A stretch of DNA of 64,000 bases, from the NCBI GenBank assembly GCA_963576785.1, contig OY756139.1:3162001-3226000 (forward strand), in the 5' to 3' direction. A model generated the notes under the pieces. The model made no database searches. It was given only the letters and a program-made list of their open reading frames with translations, and was not told the DNA's origin. Below are positions 1 through 12,369 of the stretch, piece by piece. Each line of letters opens with the position of its first letter. The first letter of the stretch is position 1. Both the position numbers and the translations under genes were made by a program. Source of the stretch: Chlorophyllum brunneum. Taxonomy: Eukaryota > Basidiomycota > Agaricomycetes > Agaricales > Agaricaceae.

Positions 1-733
1 GTATAGACTGTCGTTGGCAAGGGTAGGACAAACAGTCTAGTAAGAGCCACAAGGCATGGATGGAGTTGGTGAAGACATAGATATGTTCCACCAAGGAGTA
101 GTCAAGTGAGTCAAGTACCTTAATGATACCAAGGTACTGCACTATGAGTTTGGCATCAGTGAATGTGGTACTACCTAGCCTTTTCATAACTGAGCTTCCT
201 CCATCAAGGTATCTGATTATTACTGCCACTACATGTTGGCTGGCAAGGGAATTGGGGTTGGGGTAGACTGAGCTATTGGTGCCCATGATAATCCACTTAT
301 CATCATTCATCACCTTCGAAGCTACATTGTTCCAGATCCACTTCGAGAGTTCAGGATCATCCTGGTTGAATCCTGTAAAAGAAATTTGATTAGGGAAATT
401 GTCAAGTAACATACATCCAGACCAAGCAGTCTTACTAATAGAGTTGAAATACTCTACACTAATAGTCTCAGGGGTGTGGGTAATGTCCATAACAGCTCCA
501 AGAGTCTTTTTTTTCTGAGTCTTCATGAAGTCTTGGATGTAAAGTCGATGAGGGGAAGAATGATATTCCTTCATCAACTTCAAGAGAGTGTGGTTATCAT
601 CCAAGGTATGGAGATATAAGGACTGACACTCTGCCAACTTTTGTAAGTGAAGCTTGATGGGCATGAGACCTGCAAGGGACTTGACACTGCTAGTAGGAGA
701 TGTGTGGAATGCCCTGGTGATCTATAGGACTAC

Positions 734-2187
734 TGTTATGTCCAAACCTCGAACCTATGTCAGAGGTTATGACAAATTCCCAGAAGCAATACCACTCACT
801 CCAGAACCACTACCACTAGGATCCGAAATGGCATCTCACCCCCTCTACTAACTGCCACCTCAACCTTACCTCCCTACCAAGATGAAGGCCATTATGAGGA
901 TCCCTTCTCAGATGTTGGAAGTGGCCAATCACATTAGATACTGACCTGTCGAACTATATGGAGTAGAAAAACTCCCCAAGGACAATCTTTACTACTGACC
1001 ACCTAAGATTGAATGTAACAAAATGGAATTCATTACTAACGAAGGGAATAATGTTATGTCCAAACCTTGAACCTACATCAGAGGTTATGACAAATTCCCA
1101 GAAGCAATACCACTCATCCTACCACTATAATCCAATAACGCTGTTATCAACTCTCTACTTTGACTAGTCTGGAAATATGTACCATACTTACATGTATGTG
1201 ACACTAATAGACTCTACTTATGCACCATTGAGAATAACCTCTATGGCACCTGGAATAATGGTTGGAAAGCATGACCAACTACCGAAGAAACTATGTAGTA
1301 TATCCACCCCTATATGTATACCTGTGGTCCAGCACTCGAAGCACTCATTCACCAACAAGTTGCCAATGGAATCTATTGTATAGAGATGCAACCTAGGGAC
1401 TTATCACCAGACAATGAACCCGCTGTACCCAGTAGTGACAGTAACAACTTTCCCTATCTGCTATTGCAATCTACTCAAGCCTTTGTCGAGTCACCCAAGT
1501 CTTATCTCTCTGAAGAACCTATTGCATTAACATCATCTCTATCATCTGACTCCAATCATCCTATGGATACAGTTCTTCCATTACTACTGTCGTTATCATT
1601 GCCCTCTACCACTTTGTCCTGCATGTCTTGTGACTGCAGCTATTCTGATGAATCTCCATCATTGTTATCTGAGATCTCTGAGAATGAGTAAGCACTCATC
1701 CATTTCATCTTCATCAGTTTCACTTCACTCTATATTTAGCTGTTTCACCTTTATCAGTTTTATGTCTATCTTTAGTAGTATTTTGTCTTGAGTTTCATAT
1801 CTATCAGTTTCACATTGTGAAACTTGTTTCAGTCTCATTATCTATACTCTGTAATATTTATAGAAAAAAAGTAGTTAGTATAAATAGCCAACTGTGTTAG
1901 GAAGTCAAAGCTTAAGCTTTGATCTTCTACAGGGATAGCCTTCTTGATTACCTAAGAAGAGTTTCCATTGACAGTTGCTGTCAATCAATAGAAGATTGCT
2001 TAACTGCTTATTCTCTACTCACCCTCATCACTTAGAACTACAAGATAAACAGGATTCCCATTTCTTGGTTGAGTAATGACAGTTTGATAACATTTGCTTA
2101 TCCGGTTACTTGGCTGAGATAGGTATTAAGGCCATACCCTAGAAGTTGCATCTTCTTTGATTGCCCTTAGTAGCTGAATCCATAATA
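734..2187 (+). mobile_element. Gypsy2 deletion derivative inserted in LINE A
   Basis: This copy starts with TGTTATGTCC, the first ~70 bp of the Gypsy2 LTR. It then jumps to the last ~250 bp of the Gypsy2 internal region and ends with a full LTR (1052-2187, about 1136 bp). The flanks are ACTAC (729-733) and GCTAC (2188-2192), a 5-bp duplication with one later change. The internal part matches the reverse complement of 12473-12720. In this orientation the LTR has a TATA box at 1879 (TATAAATAG) and the expected RNA start AAGCTTTGATCT at 1914-1925. The gag and pol genes are gone, so this is a non-autonomous remnant. Confidence 0.85.
1052..2187 (+). repeat. Gypsy2 LTR, copy in the deletion derivative
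   Basis: This long LTR of about 1136 bp begins TGTTATGTCC and ends with a decayed GAATCCATAATA (GAATCCGTAACA in the other copies). It carries a reading frame from its fifth base (ATG at 1056) to the TAA ending at 1691, broken here by several stops. The same frame is found at the same offset in the other two LTR copies. The TATA box lies downstream of this frame, so the frame belongs to U3. Confidence 0.85.
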
Positions 2188-5187
2188 GCTACTCAACATT
2201 GCATTTTGGTGAGTAACTCATACATATCTTTAACTCTGGCACATTCATGAAACCATAATCTATAGCCATAGGTAGTCACAGAGATAACATAGGATCTATA
2301 GAAAATTCACTTGTTGCACAGAAAAAGGCCCTGGACTGAATTCCCTAGCATTTTCATCACCTTGATGGAGGAGATGGCTTTGGCAGAGTAGAACCAAATA
2401 TGTTCCTTGAAGGAGAGAGTTTGGTCAAAATAAATGCCCAGATATCACCAATAGGCTTTGGGTTTGAGAGGGGAATGACTGGTAAAAGGGAGAGTGCCAA
2501 GATTAATGGAGTGGTTCAAATCATTCCTACTTCTGGTGAAGTAGTATATTTTGGACTTTCCATGTTCTACTTCAAGTCTAAAGTCCAGCATAAGGCTCAT
2601 GATCTCCTAATACATGGCTTGGAGAATAATGATGTTTGTTTCAAGTGAGGGGGATTGAGTGATAAGGGTACCATCATCCATGTAGGAGAGGATGTCAAAG
2701 TCTCATTTATCTCATTTGTATTTCATTTGTATATCAAAGATGTAAAGGAGGGGAGTCAAATATAGAGTGGAAAGGATGGGACTTAGTGCAGAGCCTTGTC
2801 CTACCCCTATAGTTGTGTCAAATTGTTGAGAGAATTTGTGATTCCACAAGTAAGTGGTACAGCATTCCTTGAGATAATTGGAGAAAAAGATAGTGATCTG
2901 GGGAGAGAAGCCTTGTCTGTGTAATATCCCGGTAAGGAGACCATGATTGAGAGATAGGAAGAATTGAGCAACATCAAATGCAAGAATACTCATCTTTTTT
3001 TTTTAGTCTATGCTTCTCTAATGATGTGGGTGAGGAACAAGCCAGTGTCTTCGGTTGATCTTTGCATGATCACGCTGAGTTAGTGTGGGTGTAAGACATT
3101 GAATTTGACAGCTTCAAATTGTAGCCTTTTAGCCAACATTTTTTCAATGAGATTTCTAAGAGTGTTGAGAAGGACTATTGGTCTGAATGCCTTGGGAGTA
3201 GAATAATTGGGTTTATTGGGTTTAGGAATAATGACTGAAGTAGAATTCTTGAAATGTTTGGGCCACATCCTTAGGGACAGGCAGGCATTTCTGATGCTAA
3301 GGATAAGGTTGGCACATATAGGATTAGTGATAACTTACTTCAGATGGGACTATGAGATACAATCTGGACTAGGGGCAGACAAATTTGAGGTATCCTTGAG
3401 TAACTCCATCAGCTCAAAGAGTGAGAAATTAACCCAAGTCCTATTTGTTGCCTTAGACTCTGTAATGGGGAGGAGTTCCTTGAGGACATTAAGGTTAACT
3501 GGCCTGTTGTAGGCAGTATTGTAGCTGGTATCTAGGGCTATCCACAATTCATCCAAAGTCAGACAGGGCTTGCCATTAAATTGAATAGCCTTAATCACTG
3601 GGAGAGAGCATCCTTTGGTCTAGGGCATGAGGTCCCAAGAGTGGTGTTTGTCTACCGAGATTTCTTTGATCTTCCAATCAAAGTAGGCTCTCTTAGTGCA
3701 GCATGTGGTTTTCTGGAATGCATTCTACTTTTACTTGTTTTTAGGTTCGGCTTGGTGTAAGTGTAGGGCTTCTGAGCATTCATTATTCTACCAGAATTTG
3801 GACCTAGTGGTAATTTTGACCTTCTTCACATTGCAGTCCTAGGCATTTTGAATTAAGGTCCCCAAGGTCTTGACAGATGATTCTAAATCACTTGGAGTTG
3901 CTAAGGGCCAGTTCTGAATAGCAATGCCTTCCACAATGTCTGACAAGAATTTGGTTTCTTCATTGGACTCCCACAGAATAATGAGTTTCTCAATTATGAT
4001 ATCAGTTTGAGAAATGGGGAGGAAAATTAGCAAGGGTGCATGATCCAAGTTGAGTCAATCCCCTGTTGTGGGTGGGAATGTGTAGGAGAGAATTAGAGAC
4101 AAATAGAAGGTCTATCACCATATTGGAGAGGGTGGGATCAGTAGCATACCATGTGGGTATAACTACTTAAGGAGGGGAACATTCTATGTTAAGTACATCC
4201 AAGATAATCTATAGTTGGTCTGCACTTACTAGGTGTAAATTGGTTGAAGGGTCCCAGTTACAAGATCTAATGTTGAAATCCCCTTCCATAACAAGAAATA
4301 GGGGAAGGTCAAAAAGTCACTCTTTAAGGTAGTGAACAGCTGAGTTCTTGCTATTGTTATAAATGTTTAGCACTAAAATTTCCTTGCCCTTAATGAATAG
4401 GAAAATACACATAAGGTTTCTGTACTCCACAATATCTCTTCTAAGAGAGGGTCAGAGCCTCAGTAGTCATTTGTGAGTGAATGCCATGACCCTTGGTAAA
4501 GTCCAAAGGTCAACTGTAACTGCTCTTCCAAACCCATTGGGTCAAGGTCAAAGTCCAGGATGCTAGGGGAAATGCTAGGCATGATGTCCATCCAAGATTG
4601 TGAGAATGTCACTCGGATTGAATGGATAGGAAATGGGGATCCAATCTGGGTAAATTGGACCACCAACAAGGGAGGAACCTTCAGGAGAAGTTGCTGAAGA
4701 GGTGTTGTGGATGTAGTGCTATGGGGGTTCTTGAATGAGGAGGAGGTCAACGTCACCTCTATGTATAAGGACTGTCTCCATCACTCCATATGATTTACCT
4801 ATATTGTGAGAGCAGACCTTTAACTCCTTCAAGGAAGAGGGAGGCAATCTATCTTCAGCATTGGGTATACTATTCATGATGAACCAGATGTTTGGCTTCA
4901 TCCAGCTGGGGAAGAGGAGGCAAGAGGAATATCTTGGTTGGCCCAAAGTTCAAGGGCCTTATTGGTATGCCAATTGTGGTTGAAGCACTTCCTCCAGAAG
5001 AAGCATTTGTTATGATTGGATGCAAGATGATCTTTGCCACAGTTGATACATGTGGGCTTATGGGGGCAAGGCTTGCCAGCCAGCATAGCAGCAATGGATA
5101 GGGTGGCTTTCACATTACCTTTGCAACAGGTGGCAAATGAGTGATGGTTGATAGTGGTATGTAGGCCTTTACAATATGTGCACACAT

Positions 5188-5334
5188 TGAGGCTGCAAGT
5201 GGATTGTAGATAGGCTGATCTGACCAGTCCTATAGAGTATGGTCTTTCTAGCCCATCTCTCTAATACAACTTGATCATTTCATGCTCTATTAAAGGCTTC
5301 CTCATATGGGTTCATAGCTTGAACAGTGCAATGG
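5188..5334. other. Unassigned 140-bp stretch ending in the left AATGG duplication of Gypsy2
   Basis: This is sequence between the recognisable start of LINE A and Gypsy2. On the minus strand one frame is open except for a single stop and reads like protein, but I do not recognise it. It could be the far 5' part of LINE A, or a leader or LTR fragment of the copia element whose gag begins on the other side of Gypsy2. The last five bases (5330-5334, AATGG) are the left half of the Gypsy2 target-site duplication. Confidence 0.4.
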
Positions 5335-6372
5335 TGTTACAGATTCAGCTACTAAGGGCAATCAAAGAGGATATGACCTCTAGGGTATAGCCTTAATACC
5401 TATCTCAGCCAAGTAACCAGATAAGCAAACATTATCAAACTGTCATTACTCAACCAAGAAATGGGAATCCCATTTATCTTATAGCTCTGAGTGATGAGGG
5501 TGAGTAGAGAATAAGCAGTTAAGCAATCTTCTATTGATTAACAGCAACTGTCAATGGAAACTCTTCTTGGGCAATCAAGAAGGCTATCCCTGTAGAAGAT
5601 CAAAGCTTAAGCTTTGACTTCCCAATACAGTCAGCTATTTATACTAACTACTTCTTTTCTATAAATACTATGGAGTATAGATAATGAGACTGAAATATGT
5701 TTCACAATGTGAAACTGATAGATATGAAACTCAAAACAAAATACTACTAAAGATAGACATAAAACTGATAAAGATGAAACAGCTAAACATAGAGCAAAGT
5801 GAAACTGATGACAGTAAAATGGATGAGTGCTTACTCATCCTCAGAGATCTCTGATGACAATGATGGAGATTCATCAGGACAACTATAGTTGCAAGACACA
5901 TAGGATAAAGTGGTAGAAGATGATGATGACAACAGTGGTGATGGAAGAACTGCATCCATAGGATGGTCGGAGTCAGATGATAGGGATGACGTAGATACAA
6001 TTGGTTCTTTAGAGAGATAGGACTCAGGTGACTCGACAAAGGCTCGAGTAGATCACAATAGCAGAGGAGGAGAATTGTCGCTGTCACTACTGGGTACAGC
6101 AGGTTCATCGTCTGGTGATAAGTCTTTAGGTCACATTTCTATGCAGTAGATTCCATTGGCAATTTGTTGGTGAATGAGTGCTTCGAGCGCTGGACCACGA
6201 GTGTACATGTAAGGGTGGATGTACTGCATAGTTTCTTTGGTGGTTGGTCGTGCTTTCCAGCCGTTGTTCCAGGCATTGTAGAGGTTGTTCTCGATGGTGC
6301 ATAAGTAAAATCCATCGGTGTCGCATACATATAAGTATGGTGCATATTTCTAGGCTAGTTGAAGTAGAGAGT

Positions 6373-6666
6373 TGTTACGAATTATAGATAGACCATTCAT
6401 TCCTATCATATGCCCATTATCTCGTATACCCTCATACTCGTTTCACTTCTCGTTTCACTCCCTGTTTCACCCCTAGAGGCTATGCCTCCCATCTGACTCA
6501 TTTACTCCTCTCCCTTATTATTAGCCGTCACCACTAGTATATAAAGTGTAGTAATACTTGATGTATTCCTTACACTTTACCAATCGTATCATCTCTTACT
6601 CCCTTCTCTACTTCCTTGTCTTTATCCAAAGACTTGCAACCTGAGTCTCAGACTAAGGTCGTAACA
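6373..6666 (+). repeat. Gypsy1 5' LTR with promoter
   Basis: A 294-bp LTR running TGTTACGAATT to GGTCGTAACA. A TATA box (TATATAAAG) begins at 6538. ACACTTTACCAA at 6572-6583, 34 bp downstream, is the likely RNA 5' end because its reverse complement sits one base after the LTR. Confidence 0.93.
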
Positions 6667-6679
6667 TTTGGTAAAGTGT
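6667..6679 (+). promoter_or_regulatory. Predicted self-priming primer binding site of Gypsy1
   Basis: TTGGTAAAGTGT at 6668-6679 begins one base after the 5' LTR. It is the exact reverse complement, over 12 nt, of LTR bases 6572-6583. This arrangement is known from Tf1 of fission yeast and the Tf1/sushi group, where the 5' end of the element RNA folds back and primes reverse transcription in place of a tRNA. The same 12-nt pair is kept in Gypsy3. Confidence 0.75.
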
Positions 6680-6759
6680 CATTCGACTCACCTTGCAAGA
6701 GAGGTGCCACTATTCATAACTAGGCTTGGAATAATAGCCTCCGACCAGGACGACAGTAT

Positions 6760-8003
6760 ATGAGCAGCAGTAGCTCATCGAGAACACCGAGAAGATACAG
6801 AGCTCCGAGACCAACAGATATCCAGGGTTTACCTGTAGCAACAGGATCCAAACAATCAACAGAATCAGAAATCCCTGAAAGCCTTAAATGGCAGAAATCC
6901 GAACACAGCGTAGACGAGAATACAGCTCTATTTGAAACCGAATTTGACATAGAAGTCGCCGAGAACACACCCGATATAGATATCGCCGAGACCTACAAGA
7001 AAGAATCCGAGCACAGCACAGACGAGGAACTAGCCCCATCTGAAGAAGAAATCGACACAGAAATTGCCGACACCACAGCCGATATAGAAATTGCCGAGAC
7101 CCACGAAAACGAACATAGCAAACCAGAGACAGAACCAGAAATGACAGAAGAAATCAACATCCCAAAGAACCTAGCCCCAGAGCCAGAATATTTCAATGGA
7201 GATAGAACCAGATTTGATGATTGGTGGAGAGCAATATCCTTGTGGTTAATGTTCAACAAGATAGACGAAGACGAACAGAAGATAGTAGCAATTTTGGCAA
7301 GAATGAAAGGGGGGCTAGCAGACCCTTATGCTAACACACAGCTGCAAGCCATCCAGAACAAGAAAACACCAGATTGGAATGACTTTACAAAGGAAATAGA
7401 GGCCACATTTTCCTTGGGAAATAGGAAAGCCATAGCAGAAGGAGAAATCGAGATATTCAAACAAGGGAAGAAGAACACGGCAGATTTCTTAATAGAATTT
7501 GAGGCATTAAAAGCCCAAGCAGGGATAGACAACACCCATGCAATATTCCTCCTCAAATGCCATACCAGAGCAGACATCATTCGAACCATAGTAGGCTACC
7601 CGACAACCTCCATCCTAACGACATACACCAAATGGAAAACTACAATCCTCACAGTAGAACAAGGGTATGAAGCAATGGACATCACCCGAGGAGATGTCAG
7701 AACCACCACCGGAGTTACTTATGGAGGTAGAGGACAACCTATGGAGATAGGAAGACAAAAGGCAGATACCGATCAAAATGGAAAACCGAGGTGCTACAAC
7801 TGCAACCTCTATGGGCATATTGCCAAATACTGCAGAAAGAAGACAAAAGTCACATACACCAAGATAATATGTTACAATTGTGGCAAACAGGGCCACATCT
7901 CGAAGAACTGCTGAGCACCCAAGAAAGCGCATATCAGAGAAATCAACGAGGACGATGAACAAGAAATAGAGGAGAAAGAGGATTTTGTCGAAGACTCCGA
8001 GTA
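6760..8003 (+). pseudogene. gag: Gypsy1 gag, one in-frame stop
   Basis: This is the capsid/nucleocapsid gene of the element. It has a Ser/Arg-rich N-terminus, an acidic repeated section (EVAENT..DIDIAET type), and a capsid core from about residue 145 (EPEYFNGDRTRFDDWW). Two CCHC zinc knuckles follow at the end (CYNCNLYGHIAKYC and CYNCGKQGHISKNC). A TGA at 7912-7914 replaces the CGG or CGA arginine seen in Gypsy3, after which the same frame continues to 8003. Gypsy3 carries an additional acidic repeat unit that this copy lacks. Confidence 0.85.
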
Positions 8004-11000
8004 GGCACAAACCTGCGAGCCAATACACCTAGAGTTTCTGTTTTATCCCACAATAGACGATATATAATTCCCCAGAAACGAAACTCTACACGCAAACTTC
8101 TCCTCGACTCAACAATCCAGACAAGAAAAGGACGCCGACCAATTACAACCCTTGTAGACTCCGGATGCACCCACACGTGCATAGCACAACGAACGATAGA
8201 TGAAGAACAGATTCCGACTAAACCCCTGGAAACCCCGATCAGAGTAATCAATGCCAATGGAACAGAAAATAAAAAAGGAGAGATAACAGACAAGGCACAA
8301 CTGGTATTAAACAACGGCAACCACACGGAACAAATCGATGCTCTAGTAACACAGTTGGAAAGCGCAGACTTATACCTCGGACACGACTGGCTGGTCAAGC
8401 ATAACCTGGAAATCGATTGGAACAATCACGTCATACAATTCACCAGATGCCCAGATGATTGCAAAATATCACATAGCGACATACAGTTCAACGAGAAAAT
8501 ATGGACAGTCAAGGAACACATTGAAGAGAAAAAGGTGGACTGGACGAATGATGAAGATCTACCATCATACCTCCAACGATATACCCACCTATTCAACAAG
8601 AAGAACTTTGATAAACTACCCAAACACATGGTATGGGACCACGAGATAAACCTGTCTGAAGATGCACCCCCGGTACTACAGTCCAAGGTCTACCCAATGA
8701 CAATAGCGGAGAAACAGGAACTACAGAAGTTCCTTGACGAAAACCTTGCCTCAGGACAAATCAGACCATCACAATCTCCCTACACCACCCCATGTTTCTT
8801 TATACCAAAAAAGGATGGAACAAAACGCCTGGTACAGGATTACAAAGAGCTGAATGAATACACTATCAAGGATAAGACACCACTGCCACTCATAGGCAAA
8901 GTCTTAGACCAATTAAAGGATGCGAAGGTGTTCAACAAGCTCGATATCATTTGGGGATATAACAACGTCAGGATCAGAGAAGGGGATGAATGGAAGGCAG
9001 CATTTGTAACAAACAGTGGATTATTCGAACCCATGGTCATGTTATTCGGGATGAGCAATTCACCGGCAATATTTCAAAGGATGATGAACATGGTATTTTG
9101 GGAAATGTTACATGAGGGAACACTTGTCAACTACATGGACGATTTTGTCATTCCAGGAACCACACAGGAAGAACTCGAGGAAAGAACAACGCGGTTCTTA
9201 GACATTGCAGCCAAGCACCAGCTTTACTTCAAGCGGTCAAAATATGTGTTCGACGCGAAGGAAATACCCATACTGGGCTTCATAGTTGGACAAGGCAGCG
9301 TTAAAATAGAGGAAGAGAAGGTGAAAGCAGTAAGAGAATGGCCAATACCCAAATCCATGAAAGACGTTGAAAAATTCCTGGGTTTTGCAAACTTCTACCG
9401 ACGATTCATACAAGACTTCAGTAACATAGCAACACCCCTACACGAGCTGAAGAAGAAAGATGTGCAATGGTCATGGTCAGAACGACAACAACAGGCATTT
9501 GAAAAGATCAAGGAAAAGATCACGAGCAAACCAGTACTAGCAATGCCTCAAGACAAAGGACAATACAGGGTAGAAGTGGATGTGTCGGAATACAGAGTAG
9601 GAGTGGTATTATCACAAAACCAGAATGACCAGTGGCATCCAATCGCCTTTCACTTGAGAACAATGACACCAGTAGAACAAAACTACCAAATCTACGACAA
9701 AGAACTACTAGCAATCCGAGAAGCGATCAAAACGTGGAGACAATACCTACTCGATGCCGACAAACCATTCGAGATATGGATGGACCACAAGAACTTAGAA
9801 TACTTCAGGAAACTGCAACAACTCACAGGACGACAGGCAAGATGGCAACTGGAATTACAGGAATATTGCTAGACACTAAAACACATACCCGGAAAGACAA
9901 ACACGAAAGCAGATGTGCTATCAAGACTAGCAAAAACGGACACAACCAGAGACAACACAAATATCATGCTATTACCCGACCACTTATTCAATAACACTAT
10001 CACCGAGATCAGACAAATTTGGGAAATATTGGGAGAAGAAGACCTGAAACACCGATTACGAAAGGAGCAAAGAAGAGAAACACAGTGGCTAAAAGAAAAG
10101 GAGAAACAACCAGAGGAGATATGGGATACCCCACAGGATTATCAGTGACAGAGGCCCACAATTCGCATCAAAGTTCATGGCAGAACTTTGCAGAGCAACT
10201 GGCACCCAATGCAACCTATCCACGGCATACCATTCCCAAACAGACGGTCAGACAGAATGCATTAACCAGGAGGTCGAGGCATACCTCAGAAACATAATCA
10301 ACTATGCACAGGACAACTGGAAGAAATGGCTCAGCACAGCAGAATTCCAGTATAACGATAAAACACATAGTGCCATAGGACATTCACCATTCCAGATAGT
10401 ATATGGATGACATCCATGGAAAGGGGATATCTCAAACACAGTCAAGGCACCTGCGATCACGGAGCAAATACAGGAGTTACAGGACATGCGCCAAGAAACG
10501 ATCAAAATGCTACAACAGAACCAGACACAAATGGAGAAATAGAACAGCACAAAACCAGAACACGAGTACAGGGCAGGAGACCAAGTTTGGCTTGAAGCAG
10601 ATAATATTAGGACAATAAGGCCGACAAAAAAACTTGATCACAGGAGATACGGACCATTCCGGGTAAAAGAAAAAATAGGTGAAACCAGCTACCAACTGGA
10701 GCTACCTGAAACATGGGCGATACACGACGTATTCAACAGCAGACTCCTCTCCCCCTATCACAAACCTGAGTATGACAGCTAGCGTACTCTGCCACCACCG
10801 ATTCCTGAGATAATCAATGATGAGGAACACTACGAGGTAGATGAAGTCCGAGGACACTGCACAAGAGGAAAACAAAAACAGTACCTAATACACTGGAAAG
10901 GATATACGTCCGAAGAAGATACATGGGAAGATGAAGCAAATCTGGAAAACGCCAAGGAAGCAGTACAAGAGTTCATGGGCAAGATTTCGAGGACGAAACC

Positions 11001-11034
11001 TATAAGAAGGGGAGGTAAAAAGCAGCAATTATGA
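8004..11034 (+). pseudogene. pol: Gypsy1 pol, with stops and an integrase deletion
   Basis: The protease motif LVDSGCTHTC lies near 8150. RT follows, with the fingers-palm block DYKELNEYTIKDKTPLPLIG and the catalytic YMDDFV at about 9133. RNase H covers about 9570-9880. The open part at 8355-9872 ends at a TAG. Integrase has lost its HHCC zinc domain and first catalytic Asp: near 10125 the sequence jumps from the EEIW linker straight to the ISDRGPQF block. The rest of integrase and a chromodomain (about 10825-10950, HWKGYTSEEDTWED) remain. The TGA stop at 11032-11034 overlaps an ATG, as in Gypsy3. Confidence 0.88.
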
Positions 11035-11131
11035 ACAACAGATCTCGCATTCCAAGCAATCACTACACTCAAAACATTACTTGCTGTATCCACTTCACCC
11101 TTGACTTCGCCAACTATCTTTATAACACACC

Positions 11132-11968
11132 ATGCCCGCCGAACGCCAACTTACTCCATACCCCTACCTCAAAGAATTCGATGAACTCGTCCCAGAAAGA
11201 ACCAGCCATGAGGAACTCGTGGAAGGAGAAACCCTAGTCGACACCATGATACTATTAGGCGCAGCAATGAAAGCAACCCAAGAAAGCACATCTAAAATAA
11301 TGGACACCTTATCCAATGCCACTCCGAGACTCAACCAGTTCATCATCGATGAAGGAAGGAGAGACCAATTGGAGAGACACTTATACGAAATCAACGATGA
11401 CCTGCAACTTATTGTCATCTCCAATATGCGAGCTTGGATGCACAGCATCCTTGTAGCCCTAGCCAAATGACTCAATACATACGAATCAAGGAGTACAGAC
11501 AATCTCTCCCACCATATTGTCAACCAACTACTTGTTAGTAACGACCCGTTCCCCATCCAACATCACATCTGTCATAAATGCAAACAAAAGACACAAGAAG
11601 CAACAGCCACCGACCAACTACTTCACCCCGACATTGAAAAAGAAGTAGCCCATCTACAAACCATCCTCACCATGGTAGTACCCCCCATCACACCCATGAC
11701 CTTCCACCTACCGCAAGGATATAACACATTGAAATCAGAAGGCAAAAAGGACAACAAATACTGGAGGAGCATAGTGCATAAGCTCTTAGGCAATCACACC
11801 AACGATAACACCACGTACAATAATCACACCCACTTCCTGTTCAAAGAAGAACTACCATACACTCCCCTCTGGATTGGCTTAAGATGTGTCGACAAAGCAC
11901 CTCTCATCGGAGGAAACAAGAAGGACTTGGCCAGGGCTCTGGGAGCAGCCGTACCTATGAACAAGTAA
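11132..11968 (+). pseudogene. Gypsy1 third ORF, downstream of pol, one stop
   Basis: This is the counterpart of the 278-residue ORF of Gypsy3 (19054-19890). It starts in a good initiation context (CACCATGCC) and ends at the same PMNK residues. One TGA at 11468-11470 replaces a CGA codon; otherwise the frame is continuous. The function is unknown. I see no transmembrane segment or signal peptide, so it is not an obvious envelope gene despite its position between pol and the 3' LTR. Confidence 0.7.
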
Positions 11969-12075
11969 ATTCTCATCGCATTTTCCCGCCTTCTCCAAAT
12001 TCCGTATACTTTATTTTACAAAGGACCTTTATAGTAATACGCATCATGAGGACATGAAGCTTGAAAGGAAGGTAT

Positions 12076-12369
12076 TGTTACGAATTATAGATAGACCATT
12101 CATTCCTATCATGTGCCTGTCACCTCATGTACCCTCATACTCGTTTCACTTCTCGTTTCACTCCCTGTTTCACCCCTAGAGGCTATGCCTCCTATCTGAC
12201 TCATTTACTCCTCTCCCTTATTATTAGCCGTCACCACTAGTATATAAAGTGTAGTAATACTTGATGTATTCCTTACACTTTACCAATCGTATCATCCCTT
12301 ACTCCCTTCTCTACTTCCTTGTCTTTATCCAAAGACTTGCAACCTGAGTCTCAGACTAAGGTCGTAACA
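12076..12369 (+). repeat. Gypsy1 3' LTR
   Basis: 294 bp, same ends as the 5' LTR and about 97% identical. The differences cluster in positions 35-60 of the LTR and are mostly transitions. It is followed by the right AGAGT duplication. Confidence 0.93.

Larger units (their letters stand above)
1..5187 (-). mobile_element. LINE A: decayed Tad1/I-type non-LTR retrotransposon, 3' end beyond the left edge
   Basis: Read on the minus strand, this is a LINE of the same family as LINE C. The order is an ORF1 zinc-knuckle region (about 5185-4898, CX2C and CCHC cysteines, CINCGKDH-like motif), an endonuclease N-terminus with the LLLIQEPP motif (about 4946-4719), an endonuclease-RT linker, RT blocks (3268-2712, with AFDVAQFF and GVGQGSALSPILSTLYL), and RNase H remnants (733-1). 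The frames are broken by many stops and small indels, so it is a pseudogene. A gypsy LTR fragment cuts it at 734-2187. Removing that insert and one 5-bp repeat aligns LINE A base-for-base with LINE B across the junction, which supports a true insertion. The ORF1 frame has a CGA-to-TGA stop where LINE C has CGA, but the ATGA overlap between ORF1 and ORF2 is kept. The 5' limit is where similarity to LINE C fades. Confidence 0.85.
6373..12369 (+). mobile_element. Gypsy1: decayed self-priming Ty3/gypsy chromovirus
   Basis: This is a complete element of 5997 bp with two 294-bp LTRs (6373-6666 and 12076-12369) and an AGAGT target-site duplication (6368-6372, 12370-12374). The LTRs differ at about 9 sites, roughly 97% identical. 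A purine-rich tract (GAAAGGAAGG) lies just before the 3' LTR. The order is gag, pol (protease, RT, RNase H, integrase, chromodomain) and a third ORF, collinear with Gypsy3. It is about 490 bp shorter than Gypsy3, mainly through a deletion in integrase. Stops break gag, pol and ORF3, many from CGA to TGA, so it cannot move on its own. Confidence 0.95.

Noticed and set aside
6667..6690. tRNA-type primer binding site after the Gypsy1 LTR
   Set aside because: I see no match to the 3' end of a common initiator or other tRNA ending in TGG plus acceptor stem, whereas the match to the LTR RNA start is exact over 12 nt.
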